Notes under the pieces: model-generated | Databases searched by the model: none | Seen by the model: only the letters and a program-made list of their open reading frames with translations | What the model was told of the DNA's origin: nothing | Program-made: the position numbers and the translations under genes | Source of the DNA: Sphingomonas kyeonggiensis | Lineage (GTDB): Bacteria; Pseudomonadota; Alphaproteobacteria; Sphingomonadales; Sphingomonadaceae | DNA length: 64,000 nucleotides | Reading direction: 5' to 3' | Assembly (NCBI RefSeq): GCF_030812785.1 | Contig: NZ_JAUSTJ010000001.1 | Coordinates: 1,240,001 to 1,304,000 of the forward strand | Part shown: positions 8,518-16,991 of the stretch, piece by piece | How positions within the stretch are numbered: position 1 is the stretch's first letter | How the letters are laid out: each line of letters starts with the position of its first letter

Positions 8518-9503
8518 AGGCGGCGCTCCCGCATCAGATGGATCAGGAAGACCGGCACGCCGAGGAAAGCGGTGACGACTCCGAGCTTGAGTTCGTTCTT
8601 GGTGTCGATCAGGCGGACGGCGAGATCGGCAAAGGTGAGCAGGGCCGCGCCGCCGATCGCCGAGGGCAGCAGGATCGCCGAGGGGCTGCGGTCGGTGAGC
8701 GGGCGGACGAGGTGCGGGACGATCAGCCCGACGAACCCGATCGCGCCCGATACCGCCACCGCCCCGCCGACGCCGATCGCAGTGCCGAGCAGCAGGCGGA
8801 TGCGGGTGCGCTGGATGTCGACGCCGAGCGCCTGCGCGCCATCCTCGCCCAGGGTCAGCGCGTCGAGCGCGCGGCCGTCCCAGAACAGCAGCAGCCCGCC
8901 GATCGCGATGCAGGGATAGGCGATCCAGACATGATCGAACGAGCGGTTCTCCAGGCTGCCGAGCAGCCAGGTCATGATCTCCATCGCCGCGAACGGATTG
9001 GGCGAGAGGTTGAGCGCGAGGCTAACCCCCGCCGTGGCCAAGGTGGCGATGGCGATGCCGGCGAGGATCAGGGTGAGCGGGCTCTCCGAGCGGCCGGCGA
9101 GCACCGACAGGCCGACCAGCGAGAGCAAGGCAGCCAGCACCGACAGCGCCGGCAGCATGATCGGGTGCAGCTCGGCCAGCCCGAAATAGAGCGCGGCGAC
9201 CGCGCCCAGGGAGGCGGCATTCGAGGTGCCCAGCACCGCCGGCTCGGCGAGCGGGTTACGAAGGTATCCCTGCAGCGCCGCGCCGGCCAGGCCGAGCATC
9301 GCACCGACGCCAAGCCCGAGCAGCATGCGCGGCAGGCGCAGCTCGAGCAGGATGGTGGAGGCGATCCGGTCGCCATGGCCGGTGAAGGCGGCGAACATCC
9401 GGGCGAGCGAAAGATGGACCGGCCCGAACAGGATCGATCCGATCGCGGCGACCAGGGTGAGGGCGAGCAGCCCGGTTATCAGCACGGGGCGGGAGAGGGT
9501 CAT
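8511..9503 (-). CDS. btuC: Cobalamin ABC transporter permease (BtuC, FecCD family)
   Basis: A 330-residue multi-spanning permease typical of the FecCD family, with about ten hydrophobic helices. The family signature near the N-terminus is LRLPRMLLGLGVGAMLGLAGAAL split across positions 55-80, and the cytoplasmic coupling region GAIGFVGLIVPHLVRP lies around residue 255. It pairs with the BtuD ATPase downstream and the BtuF binding protein upstream, all overlapping by a few bases. Confidence 0.92.
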   Translation of the reverse strand: MTLSRPVLITGLLALTLVAAIGSILFGPVHLSLARMFAAFTGHGDRIASTILLELRLPRMLLGLGVGAMLGLAGAALQGYLRNPLAEPAVLGTSNAASLGAVAALYFGLAELHPIMLPALSVLAALLSLVGLSVLAGRSESPLTLILAGIAIATLATAGVSLALNLSPNPFAAMEIMTWLLGSLENRSFDHVWIAYPCIAIGGLLLFWDGRALDALTLGEDGAQALGVDIQRTRIRLLLGTAIGVGGAVAVSGAIGFVGLIVPHLVRPLTDRSPSAILLPSAIGGAALLTFADLAVRLIDTKNELKLGVVTAFLGVPVFLIHLMRERRLW

Positions 9504-10360
9504 CGGGCGTGGGTCCGATCCTGAAAACGGGCCAGTTGCTGCGCCATCCCTTCAGCCGCCTGGGCATAGGCGGGGCTGCCGCACACGGTCCAGGCCTGGG
9601 GGATGGAGATGCGGGGGATGCCGGCGAGCGCGGGATGGTGGAGCATCTCGGTGCCCTGGTCGGCGATCTTGTCGGTGGCGCTCTCGACGATCAGGTAATC
9701 GGGCTGGGCCGCGACCATCTCCTCGAGGCTGAGCTGCGAGAGCGGCGGCTTGTCGAGCTTTGCCGCGAGATTCACCAGCCCCATGCGCTGCATGAGGTCG
9801 TCGATCAGCGTGCCGGTGCCGGTCATGAAGCCGCGGCGCTGGTAATAGGCGGCGACCTTGCCGCCGCCGGGCTTGCCCAGCCGCGCCAGCGCCGCCTGCA
9901 TGCGCGCGACCAGCGCCTCGCCGCGCTCGGGATGGCCGACCGCGACTGCAGTCTGGCGGACCGAGGCATAGATCTGGTCGACCGTGTCGGCGGATTGGAG
10001 GTCGAGCAGATTGAAGCGATGGCCCTTGAGCGCGCGCATCGGGGCGCTGCGGCTGGCGGGCATGCCGACGACCAGGTCGGGATCGATCGCGAGGATCTGC
10101 TCGGCGGAGTTCTTGAGCACCGGCAGCCCGCGCGCCTTCGCCGCCTCGCCCGACATCTCGCTGTCGGTGGCATTGCGCGTCACCCCGGCGATCTGGTCGC
10201 GATCGGCGAGGGCGAGGACGAGCTGGTCGGCGCACAGGTTAAGCGAGACGATGCGCCTGGGCTTGGTGGCGGGTGGCATGGTCGGTGCTGGAGCGCTCGC
10301 CCACAGCGCCGCGCCGCCCAAGGCAAGTAGAGGCAAGGCCAGGAGCTTGGCCGGAGCCAT
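9500..10360 (-). CDS. btuF: Periplasmic cobalamin-binding protein (BtuF)
   Basis: A 286-residue class III periplasmic binding protein: N-terminal hydrophobic export signal (LLALPLLALGGAALW), then the fold landmarks RRIVSLNLCADQLVLAL, AEQILAIDPDLVVGMP and, in the second lobe, LSLEEMVAAQPDYLIVES. It hands corrinoid from the TonB receptors to BtuCD. Its start and stop overlap the neighbouring cobO and btuC genes by 1-4 bp, so the set is translated together. Confidence 0.9.
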   Translation of the reverse strand: MAPAKLLALPLLALGGAALWASAPAPTMPPATKPRRIVSLNLCADQLVLALADRDQIAGVTRNATDSEMSGEAAKARGLPVLKNSAEQILAIDPDLVVGMPASRSAPMRALKGHRFNLLDLQSADTVDQIYASVRQTAVAVGHPERGEALVARMQAALARLGKPGGGKVAAYYQRRGFMTGTGTLIDDLMQRMGLVNLAAKLDKPPLSQLSLEEMVAAQPDYLIVESATDKIADQGTEMLHHPALAGIPRISIPQAWTVCGSPAYAQAAEGMAQQLARFQDRTHAR

Positions 10361-10968
10361 CAGAACTCGATCCCCGCCTGCGCCTTGACGTTCTGCTCGC
10401 GGAAGGGGTGCTTCACCTGCGCCATCTCGGTGACGAGATCGGCGGCGTCGATCAGCGCCTGGGGGGCGTTGCGGCCGGTGATGATGACGTGCTTCATCTC
10501 CGGCTTGGCGGCGAGCGCCTCGAGCACCTCCTCGGTCGGCAGGTAATCATAGCGCAGCACGATGTTGAGCTCGTCGGCGATCACCATCCTGTAATCGGGA
10601 TCCGCGATCATCCGCTTCACCTCTTCCCAGGCCTCGCGCGCCACGGCGATGTCGCGGGCGCGATCCTGGGTGTCCCAGGTGAAGCCCTCGCCCATCGGCT
10701 TGAACTCCACGAGCTCGGGGAAGCGGTCGAACACCGCCTTTTCGCCGGTGGCCATCGCGCCCTTCACGAACTGGACGATGCCCACCTTCATGCCGTGCCC
10801 GATCGCGCGCACCGCCATGCCGAGCGCGGCGGAGGTCTTGCCCTTGCCCGGCCCGGTATGGACGATGATCAGGCCCTTTTCGACCGTCTTGGTGGCGATC
10901 TTCTTCGCCTGGGCGGCCTGGACCTTCTTCATCTTGGCATTGTGTTCTTCGTCGGTGCGCTGCTTCAC
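10360..10968 (-). CDS. cobO: Cob(I)alamin adenosyltransferase, CobA/CobO/BtuR type
   Basis: Transfers the 5'-deoxyadenosyl group of ATP to cob(I)alamin or cobinamide, giving the coenzyme form. The 202-residue protein has the modified P-loop HTGPGKGKTSAALG near residue 38, VGIVQFVKG, the VIADELNIVLRYDYL strand and the C-terminal TEMAQVKHPF that are hallmarks of this ATP-dependent type. It follows btuB copy 2 after a 20-bp gap. Placement inside the import operon couples uptake with adenosylation. Confidence 0.94.
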   Translation of the reverse strand: MKQRTDEEHNAKMKKVQAAQAKKIATKTVEKGLIIVHTGPGKGKTSAALGMAVRAIGHGMKVGIVQFVKGAMATGEKAVFDRFPELVEFKPMGEGFTWDTQDRARDIAVAREAWEEVKRMIADPDYRMVIADELNIVLRYDYLPTEEVLEALAAKPEMKHVIITGRNAPQALIDAADLVTEMAQVKHPFREQNVKAQAGIEF

Positions 10969-10988
10969 GGCCGCTTCCCCCTGCCTGT

Positions 10989-12929
10989 TCAGAACGCGAC
11001 GCGCACGCCGCCATAGGCGGCGGCACCCGGGCTCGCGAAGCTGAACACCTCTTCGTACTTCACGTCGAACAGGTTCTCGACCCGCCCGAACACCGAGAAG
11101 CGCTCGCTCAGCTTGTACTGGGCATTGAGATTGACCAGCGTGAAGGGCTTGAGCGAGACGCGCACCGGCACATAGCTCGGATCGGTATAGGCGACGTCGT
11201 CGATCCGGCCATTGTAGCGCACGGTCAGCGTGGTCGAGAAACGCTCGTCCTTGCTGAAAACCGTGGCGTTGAAGCTGGCGATGTCGCCGGGGCGGCGGAC
11301 TTCGATCGTGCCGTCCTCGGTCGCGTCGAGGTGGGTATAGACCGCCTCGACCTGCACCTGGCGGACGGGGCGCAGGCTGGCGGTGACTTCGACGCCGTGC
11401 TGCCTGGAGTCAGTCGCGCGGTTGGCTGGCGTCGCAGTGAAGTTCGGCGCCGGATAGCTGGTGTAGATCTCGTCCTTGAGCTTGGAATCGAAGTACGTCG
11501 CGCCAAGCACGGCCTTGCCGTCCCAGAAGCTCTGGTCGACGCCGATTTCCCAGCCCTGCGACTTCTCCGGCTTGAGGTTGGGATTGCCGATATAGGTGCC
11601 GCTCGAATAGCCGTAGAGCTCGTAATAGCCGGGGTTCTTGACGCCGGTGCCATAGGCGGCATGGACGCGCGTGTTCGTCGGCAGGCGATAGCCGGCCTGG
11701 ACGCGCCAGGTGGTGGTGTCGGCGAAGCGGTTATTGTCGTCGTAGCGGATCGAAGCGCCGCCGGTGAAGCCGCCCGCGGTTAGCTCATATTGCCCGACCA
11801 GGCCGAGGTTGTCGGTGTCGCGGCGGCCGCGGAACGCGTCATAGGGCGAGCCGGTCGATGGCGCGATGTTCTGGAACTGCTCGCGCTCCCAATCGACCGC
11901 GCCGGTCAGCCGGTGGCTGACCGCGTCGGTGCCGAAGCGGAAGCTCGACACGAACGATCCCTTGTAGCGCTGGCCCTTGTCGCCATAGTTCATCCCGAAG
12001 GCATTGTAGCCCTTGCGCGTCGTGTCCGAGAACTGGCCCGACAGCGTGTTGGTCCAGCGGCCGTCGAGCGCGGTCAGCTCGGCGCTGAGCAGGCCGTAGA
12101 ATGCTTCGTTGGTGAAATAGGTGCCAGGGCTGTCGATCGTGTAGCCGAAGCTCGGGCTGGCCGGATTGGCATCGCTGTCATTGGCTTCGGCATCGGTATA
12201 GCTGTAGCGCAGCACGCCGCTGAGCTTGAAGTTCTCGGCCGGGGTCCAGTTGAGCTTGGTGGTCGCGCCGACATTGTCCGAGCCCACATCGCGGCTGCCG
12301 CCGCGCGCGGTGGGATAGCCCTTGGTGTGGTACCAGCTGCCCGACACGGCATAGTCGAAATCGCCCGAGGCGCCGGCGGCGCGGGCCGCGGTGCCGAGCG
12401 TGCCGAACGAGCCGCCTTCGACCCGGGCGCTATAACCCGGCGCCTCGCGGCCCGACAGGGTGATGTAGTTGATCACGCCGCCGATCGCGTCGGAGCCGTA
12501 AAGCGAGCTCTGCTGGCCGCGCAGCACTTCGACGCGCGCCGCCGGATCGGCGATCAGCGTGCCGAGGTCATATTCGCCATAATAGGGATCGGCCGCCTCG
12601 ATCCCGTCGATCAGGACGAGGACATGATTGCTCTCCGAGCCGCGGATGCGGATCTGGGTCTGGCCGCCGATCGCGCCGATCCGGCTGACCGAGACGCCGG
12701 GCACGTCGCGCAGCACATCGGAGACGATGCGGGTCTGGCGCTGGTCGAGCTGCTGCGCGGTGATCACCGTGGCGGAGGCGGGCAGGTCCTTGAGCTCGGT
12801 GCCCTCGCCCGAGCGCGAGGCGGTGACGATGATCGTGTCCTGCGGATCGCTGGCGGGGTCCTCGCTCTGGGCGAAGGCCGGCGTGGCGGCGGCGATCGCG
12901 AGCAGCGAGACGAAACGGGTCTTCAACAT
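10989..12929 (-). CDS. btuB: TonB-dependent vitamin B12 receptor (BtuB-like), copy 2
   Basis: A 646-residue outer-membrane receptor with a signal peptide ending AATPAFAQ, a TonB-box-like DTIIVTASR, plug motifs (QIRIRGSESNHVLVLIDG; GQQSSLYGSDAIGGVINY) and a barrel ending in Phe (YGGVRVAF). It is clearly related to copy 1 at 4718-6685 but diverged. It is the first gene after riboswitch 2 and heads the operon that continues into cobO and btuFCD. Two receptors may divide cobalamins from other corrinoids; this is not visible in sequence. Confidence 0.9.
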   Translation of the reverse strand: MLKTRFVSLLAIAAATPAFAQSEDPASDPQDTIIVTASRSGEGTELKDLPASATVITAQQLDQRQTRIVSDVLRDVPGVSVSRIGAIGGQTQIRIRGSESNHVLVLIDGIEAADPYYGEYDLGTLIADPAARVEVLRGQQSSLYGSDAIGGVINYITLSGREAPGYSARVEGGSFGTLGTAARAAGASGDFDYAVSGSWYHTKGYPTARGGSRDVGSDNVGATTKLNWTPAENFKLSGVLRYSYTDAEANDSDANPASPSFGYTIDSPGTYFTNEAFYGLLSAELTALDGRWTNTLSGQFSDTTRKGYNAFGMNYGDKGQRYKGSFVSSFRFGTDAVSHRLTGAVDWEREQFQNIAPSTGSPYDAFRGRRDTDNLGLVGQYELTAGGFTGGASIRYDDNNRFADTTTWRVQAGYRLPTNTRVHAAYGTGVKNPGYYELYGYSSGTYIGNPNLKPEKSQGWEIGVDQSFWDGKAVLGATYFDSKLKDEIYTSYPAPNFTATPANRATDSRQHGVEVTASLRPVRQVQVEAVYTHLDATEDGTIEVRRPGDIASFNATVFSKDERFSTTLTVRYNGRIDDVAYTDPSYVPVRVSLKPFTLVNLNAQYKLSERFSVFGRVENLFDVKYEEVFSFASPGAAAYGGVRVAF

Positions 12930-13117
12930 GGGCAGTCCCCCCGGCGCCGGTGCAACGAGGGCAGGGGCCTGCCGCGAACGGCCGGTGCGAGACGCGAGGC
13001 GGGCGCTTGGTCGCCGTCGCGCACGTACCGAAGCGGCCCCGGCCGCTTGGTCGTCGCTCAGACGGAGAGATACCGTGCCCTGGCCATCCCCTGGACCAAA
13101 GCAAGAGCGACCGTTGC

Positions 13118-13312
13118 GCCGGCAGGTCTCCTGGCTCGCGGGTCAGGGCGTGATGCACGGCCTTCCCGGACCGATGGTCCAGTGGCTGCTCCCTCGAATG
13201 GGGAGCCAGTGCATCGCGCTCGCCGCTTACAGTTGCAGGGACAGCCGCGGAGTTGGACGGAAGGCCCGTCCGCACCGCATTCCCGTTTAAGCCCCTTTCG
13301 GGGCACCGGCGC
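13118..13312 (-). promoter_or_regulatory. Cobalamin (AdoCbl) riboswitch 2
   Basis: On the minus strand the region has the 5' GGTGCC block, a TTAAACGGGAA segment, the B12-box core GCAACTGTAAGCGG and the 3' GCGAGCCAGGAGACCTGCC. It lies about 190 bp before btuB copy 2. The 3' segment is identical to that in riboswitch 1. Boundaries are approximate. Confidence 0.93.
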
Positions 13313-13435
13313 GATCATTTCTGTGCGGCGCGTTAGCCTGTGCCCTGTCGGGAGGGAAGTCCGAAATTCGGGTCCGGGCGGACCATATGGCACGCGTCCG
13401 GCCTGGCCCATGCCGGCAGGATCGAACAGGACGAC

Positions 13436-13463
13436 GCGCCCGGCCAGGGGGATGGCCGGGCGC
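13436..13463 (-). terminator. GC-rich hairpin after the PRC-barrel-like gene
   Basis: Perfect 11-bp arms (GCGCCCGGCCA at 13436-13446 and its complement at 13453-13463) with a 6-nt loop, 50 bp past the stop of the gene at 13515. No T-run follows on the minus strand, so intrinsic termination is plausible but not certain. Confidence 0.45.
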
Positions 13464-13514
13464 GCCTGCGGGTTTCACGATCCTTGCTGTCCGATGGGAA
13501 GACCGCGAAGCCCG

Positions 13515-14387
13515 TTACTCCGCCGCCTTCTTCACCTCGCCCTTGCCCATCGCGGAGACGAGGGCGTTGCCCGAGCCGCTGAAGTTGGTGGCGGGCAGGG
13601 TGGCGGTCTTGTCGCCGGTCCGGACCAGCACCTGCTGGACGACGCCGCGCGAGGTCGAACGGACCGACTGGACCGTACCGATCAGCTTACCCCGGGCATC
13701 GGTGACCGGCATGCCGGCCGAGACCGGGAAGCTGCCGCTGCCATTGGCCGCCGCCGATCCGGCCAGCGCCAGCGTGCCGCTGCCCAGCGATGCCGCGCCA
13801 TTCGCCGCACCCGAGGCCGTGCCGGACACCTCCGGCGTGGCGGGTACTGCGTTGCGGGCGCGCGAGACGGTGTTGCCGGCGGTATCCCGGGTGGTGCGCA
13901 CGGCGTTGCCGCCGCGGTCGCGCAGGTTCGAGGCCGCATCGCGGGTCCGTCCGACTGCGCTGCCCGTAGTGCTGCGGACCGCATCGGTGCCGATCAGCTG
14001 GGCATCGGCGCTGCCGCCGGCATTGCCCGAGGCCGATCCGCTGCCGCCGATCGTCCGGTCGCTGACACGGCTGCTGTTGGCGATGGTGGAGTCGAGCGCG
14101 CTGTCGTTCGACGCCTTCACCCGGCCCTTGCGGGTATCGACATTCCGCTCGCTGCGGGTCGAGCCGCGGACATCGCCGGTCGTGTCACTGCGAGTGGGCA
14201 GGCGGCGCATCGAGCTGTCGAGCGAGCCGTCGAGCGAACCCATGCCCGAGCCGGTGAGGCCGCCGAGCGATCCGCCGAGATTGCCGCCCAGCCCGCCGCC
14301 GCCACTGCCGCCGAGCAGCTGCGCCGAAGCCGGCGTGGCCGCGAGCGCAAGGGCGAGGAAGGCGCTGGTGCCGAGAAACCTGATCAT
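13515..14387 (-). CDS. Secreted low-complexity protein with C-terminal PRC-barrel-like domain
   Basis: A 290-residue exported protein. The signal peptide runs from MIRFLGTSAFLALALA to about residue 25. A Gly-rich stretch (LGGSGGGGLGGNLGG) and a long Ser/Thr/Arg/Asn-rich middle with repeated RDxxxN-type units follow. The last ~70 residues contain AGMPVTDARGKLIGTVQSV, which resembles a PRC-barrel fold. ATG at 14387 has GGGAG about 8 nt upstream; an ATG two codons earlier is possible. Function is unknown; an envelope or structural role is a guess. Confidence 0.7.
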   Translation of the reverse strand: MIRFLGTSAFLALALAATPASAQLLGGSGGGGLGGNLGGSLGGLTGSGMGSLDGSLDSSMRRLPTRSDTTGDVRGSTRSERNVDTRKGRVKASNDSALDSTIANSSRVSDRTIGGSGSASGNAGGSADAQLIGTDAVRSTTGSAVGRTRDAASNLRDRGGNAVRTTRDTAGNTVSRARNAVPATPEVSGTASGAANGAASLGSGTLALAGSAAANGSGSFPVSAGMPVTDARGKLIGTVQSVRSTSRGVVQQVLVRTGDKTATLPATNFSGSGNALVSAMGKGEVKKAAE

Positions 14388-14460
14388 GTCCATTCTCCCA
14401 AAATCCACTGACATCGGGAGAACGGTGGCCGGATCGCGTTTAATCCCGGCGGCCGAAAAA

Positions 14461-15690
14461 TTATCGCGCCGGGGTCCGGCAGGCCTCGCACAGCACGCCG
14501 CGGCCATAGCTGCGGTCCGGTCCGCGCGACCCGGCATCGCGCGCCTCGCGGTCGACCCTGGCGATCGCCGCGCCGAGGCCGGCGGGGTTGGGCGTGGGAT
14601 AGACGCGCGCGATCACCGCCGCGACGAAGGGCGCGGCGAAGGAGGTGCCGCGCACCCGCATCGGGCGACCGCTTCCGGCCATGGCCAGCATGTCCGCCCC
14701 CGGGGCGGCGTAATCGAGATGGGTGGCGCGCCCGGCTTCGATCAGCGCCCGCCCGCGCCCGTCCACCCCGGTCACTGCGATCACGCCGGGATAGGAGGCA
14801 GGATAGGCGGGTGGTGCTGCCGGGCCATTGTTGCCGACCGCCGCGACGATCGCGACGCCGCGCGCCTGCGCCGCTGCGATCACGCGCGCCAGCAGCGGGT
14901 TGGCGGGGCCGGTCAGGCTGATCGTCACCACGCTCACCCGGTTCTGCACCATCCAGCCGATCGCCCGGGCGATGGCGGTGGCGTTGCCGCCCGCCGGATC
15001 GCTGCCATAGACATCGGCCGAGGCGATGCGCGCACCGGGCAGGCCGCCACGCACCGTGCCCGCGCCGGCGATCAGCGAGGCGACGGCGGTGCCGTGATCA
15101 TTGGCGCGAGGAGCCCCCGTGGCGAAGCCCGCCGAGAGCGCCGCGCCCGAGACGCCGCCGTCGATCACGCCGACCAACGGCCCGGTCCCCGGCGCCACCG
15201 GTGCCGCGCTGCCCGGAACGCTGCCGCTCTGGGCATGGAGCTGGTCCGCGGTCACTTCCGCGGCACCGAGCTTGCGGATTTCGCGGATCGCCTGTTTCAG
15301 CGAGCGCCCGCGGGGTGCCTCGAGCCGGGCGAAGCCGATGCCAAGCACCTCCTGCCGCTCGATCAGGCGATAGCCCTTCGCGGTCGCCGCGGCGAGCAGC
15401 GCATCGCTCGGGTCCTCGACCACCACTTCGCCTGCGCGCGCGGGGAAGCCCTGGGGATCTAGCGCGATCCGGTCGGGATGCTCGCGGACCAGCGTCGCTG
15501 CTGCCGCGCGCCTTGTGTCCTCAAGCTGCCGGGCGACGTCGCCGGTGAGTGTCTCGACATCCTGTCCGACGCGATCCAGCACGCCGCTGCCGGTGGCCGG
15601 TAGCGACGGCAGCTGGGGCAATAGCTGCGCGCGGGCCGGTGCCGCCGCGCTCAGGGCGGCCAGGCCGAGGAGCCACATGCTGCGCATCAT
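14461..15690 (-). CDS. Secreted subtilisin-like (S8) serine peptidase
   Basis: A 409-residue exported protease. After a signal peptide (LLGLAALSAAAPARAQ) there is a pro-region-like segment of about 150 residues. The S8 triad is complete: Asp177 in GVIDGG, His199 in NDHGTAVASL and Ser350 in GTSFAAPF, with the oxyanion Asn in VGNNGP near 288. The start MMRSMW follows AAGGAAGG. It is divergent from an ECF sigma gene across 83 bp, suggesting shared control. Substrate unknown; processing of an envelope protein or anti-sigma factor is speculative. Confidence 0.88.
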   Translation of the reverse strand: MMRSMWLLGLAALSAAAPARAQLLPQLPSLPATGSGVLDRVGQDVETLTGDVARQLEDTRRAAAATLVREHPDRIALDPQGFPARAGEVVVEDPSDALLAAATAKGYRLIERQEVLGIGFARLEAPRGRSLKQAIREIRKLGAAEVTADQLHAQSGSVPGSAAPVAPGTGPLVGVIDGGVSGAALSAGFATGAPRANDHGTAVASLIAGAGTVRGGLPGARIASADVYGSDPAGGNATAIARAIGWMVQNRVSVVTISLTGPANPLLARVIAAAQARGVAIVAAVGNNGPAAPPAYPASYPGVIAVTGVDGRGRALIEAGRATHLDYAAPGADMLAMAGSGRPMRVRGTSFAAPFVAAVIARVYPTPNPAGLGAAIARVDREARDAGSRGPDRSYGRGVLCEACRTPAR

Positions 15691-15773
15691 CGCGCCTTCC
15701 TTGCACATTTTCGCGATCATGTGGATTAAACGGCGCACGCCATCCGTTTCATCCCCGGAAAAGGAATTTGGGC

Positions 15774-16259
15774 TTGGCGGCATTCGAGGACGACCTGCTG
15801 GCGCTGCTGCCGCGATTGCGGCGGTTCGCGCGGGCGCTCGCCCGCGATGCGGCGGATGCCGACGATCTGTGCCAGGTGGCGCTGGAGAAGGCGCTCCGCG
15901 CACGCACGTCGTGGCAGCCCGGCACCAGGATGGACAGTTGGATGTACCGGATCATGCGAAACAGCTGGATCGATACCGCCCGCAGCCGGTCGCGTGCCGC
16001 GCAGACCTTCGTCGAGGAAGAGGCCGGCGTGGCTGTCGGCACCGAGGGCGATGCCGAGGCGCGGCTGGTGCAGCACGATATCGACGCTGCGATGCATGCG
16101 CTGCCCGACGAGCAGCGCGAGGCGGTCGCGCTCGTGCTGGTCGAGGGGCTGGCCTACAAGGAGGCGGCTGAGATACTCGACATCCCGATGGGCACGCTCA
16201 CCTCGCGGCTGGTGCGCGGACGCCAGGCGTTGATGGCGCGGCTGGGGGAAGCGGCATGA
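15774..16259 (+). CDS. ECF-type RNA polymerase sigma factor
   Basis: About 161 residues with region 2 (LPRLRRFARALARDAADADD to MRNSWID) and region 4 (ALPDEQREAVALVLVEGLAYKEAA, then the TLTSRLVRGRQAL helix). No ATG lies at the right place. TTG at 15774 is proposed because AAGGAA ends 7 nt before it; TTG at 15768 is possible. The stop overlaps the start of the anti-sigma gene by 4 bp, the usual sigma/anti-sigma coupling. Signal and target promoters are unknown. Confidence 0.88.
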   Translation: MAAFEDDLLALLPRLRRFARALARDAADADDLCQVALEKALRARTSWQPGTRMDSWMYRIMRNSWIDTARSRSRAAQTFVEEEAGVAVGTEGDAEARLVQHDIDAAMHALPDEQREAVALVLVEGLAYKEAAEILDIPMGTLTSRLVRGRQALMARLGEAA

Positions 16260-16945
16260 GCATCGATCCCGAAATGCTGATGGCCTATGCCGATGGCGAG
16301 CTCGGTCCGATCGAAGCGAAACGGGTCGAACGGGCGATCGCCGAGGATCCGGCGCTGGCGGAGGAAGTCGCGCGCCACCGCGCGCTGCGTGCAGCGCTGG
16401 GCGCCCGGTTCGCGCCGATCGCCGACGAGCCGGTCCCGGACCCGCTCGCCGTGGTGCTCCGGTCGAACGTGATCGCACTGCCGCATGCCAGGGCGCGGCG
16501 GGCAGTGCCGGGCTGGGCGCGCTGGGGAGGCGCGATCGCGGCGTCGCTCGTCCTCGGGCTTGCCATCGGCCATGGCGTGCAGGATCCGGGCTATGTGCGC
16601 ACCCAGGGTGGGCAGCTCTACGCGGCTGGCAAGCTGGCCAATGCGCTCGACACGCAGCTCGCTGCCGGCTCCGGCACGGTGCGGATGCCGGTGAGCTTTC
16701 GCGACGCGCAGGGTGGCTATTGCCGGGTCTTCACCTCGCCCGTCGCCGATGGCATCGCCTGTCGCGGTGCGCAGGGCTGGGCACTTCGTCAGACCCGTCC
16801 GGGTTCCGCCCGCGCAACGACCGAATATGCCCAGGCCGGATCTGTCGATCCCGCCCTGATGGCGGCGGCGCAGGAGATGATGGCCGGCGACCCGCTCGAT
16901 GCCGCGGCGGAGGCGCGCGCGCGGTCCGCGGGCTGGAGGCGTTAA
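16256..16945 (+). CDS. Membrane-anchored anti-sigma factor
   Basis: A 229-residue protein. The cytoplasmic N-terminus (MLMAYADGELGPIEAKRVE) has the form of an anti-sigma zinc-finger-like helix bundle but lacks the HxxxCxxC metal motif. One transmembrane segment lies near residues 92-108 (GGAIAASLVLGLAIGHGV), followed by a periplasmic domain of about 120 residues. It starts inside the sigma gene stop (ATGA), implying stoichiometric synthesis. It should sequester the ECF factor encoded upstream. Confidence 0.85.
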   Translation: MSIDPEMLMAYADGELGPIEAKRVERAIAEDPALAEEVARHRALRAALGARFAPIADEPVPDPLAVVLRSNVIALPHARARRAVPGWARWGGAIAASLVLGLAIGHGVQDPGYVRTQGGQLYAAGKLANALDTQLAAGSGTVRMPVSFRDAQGGYCRVFTSPVADGIACRGAQGWALRQTRPGSARATTEYAQAGSVDPALMAAAQEMMAGDPLDAAAEARARSAGWRR

Positions 16946-16991
16946 CAGCCGCCCCGTCAGCCGAGACCCGCTGCGCTGACCGGCCGCGGCG

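Noticed and set aside
11790..14411. Plus-strand 873-codon open frame opposite btuB copy 2 and riboswitch 2
   Set aside because: Antisense shadow; crosses a riboswitch and two gene borders, with no recognisable motif.
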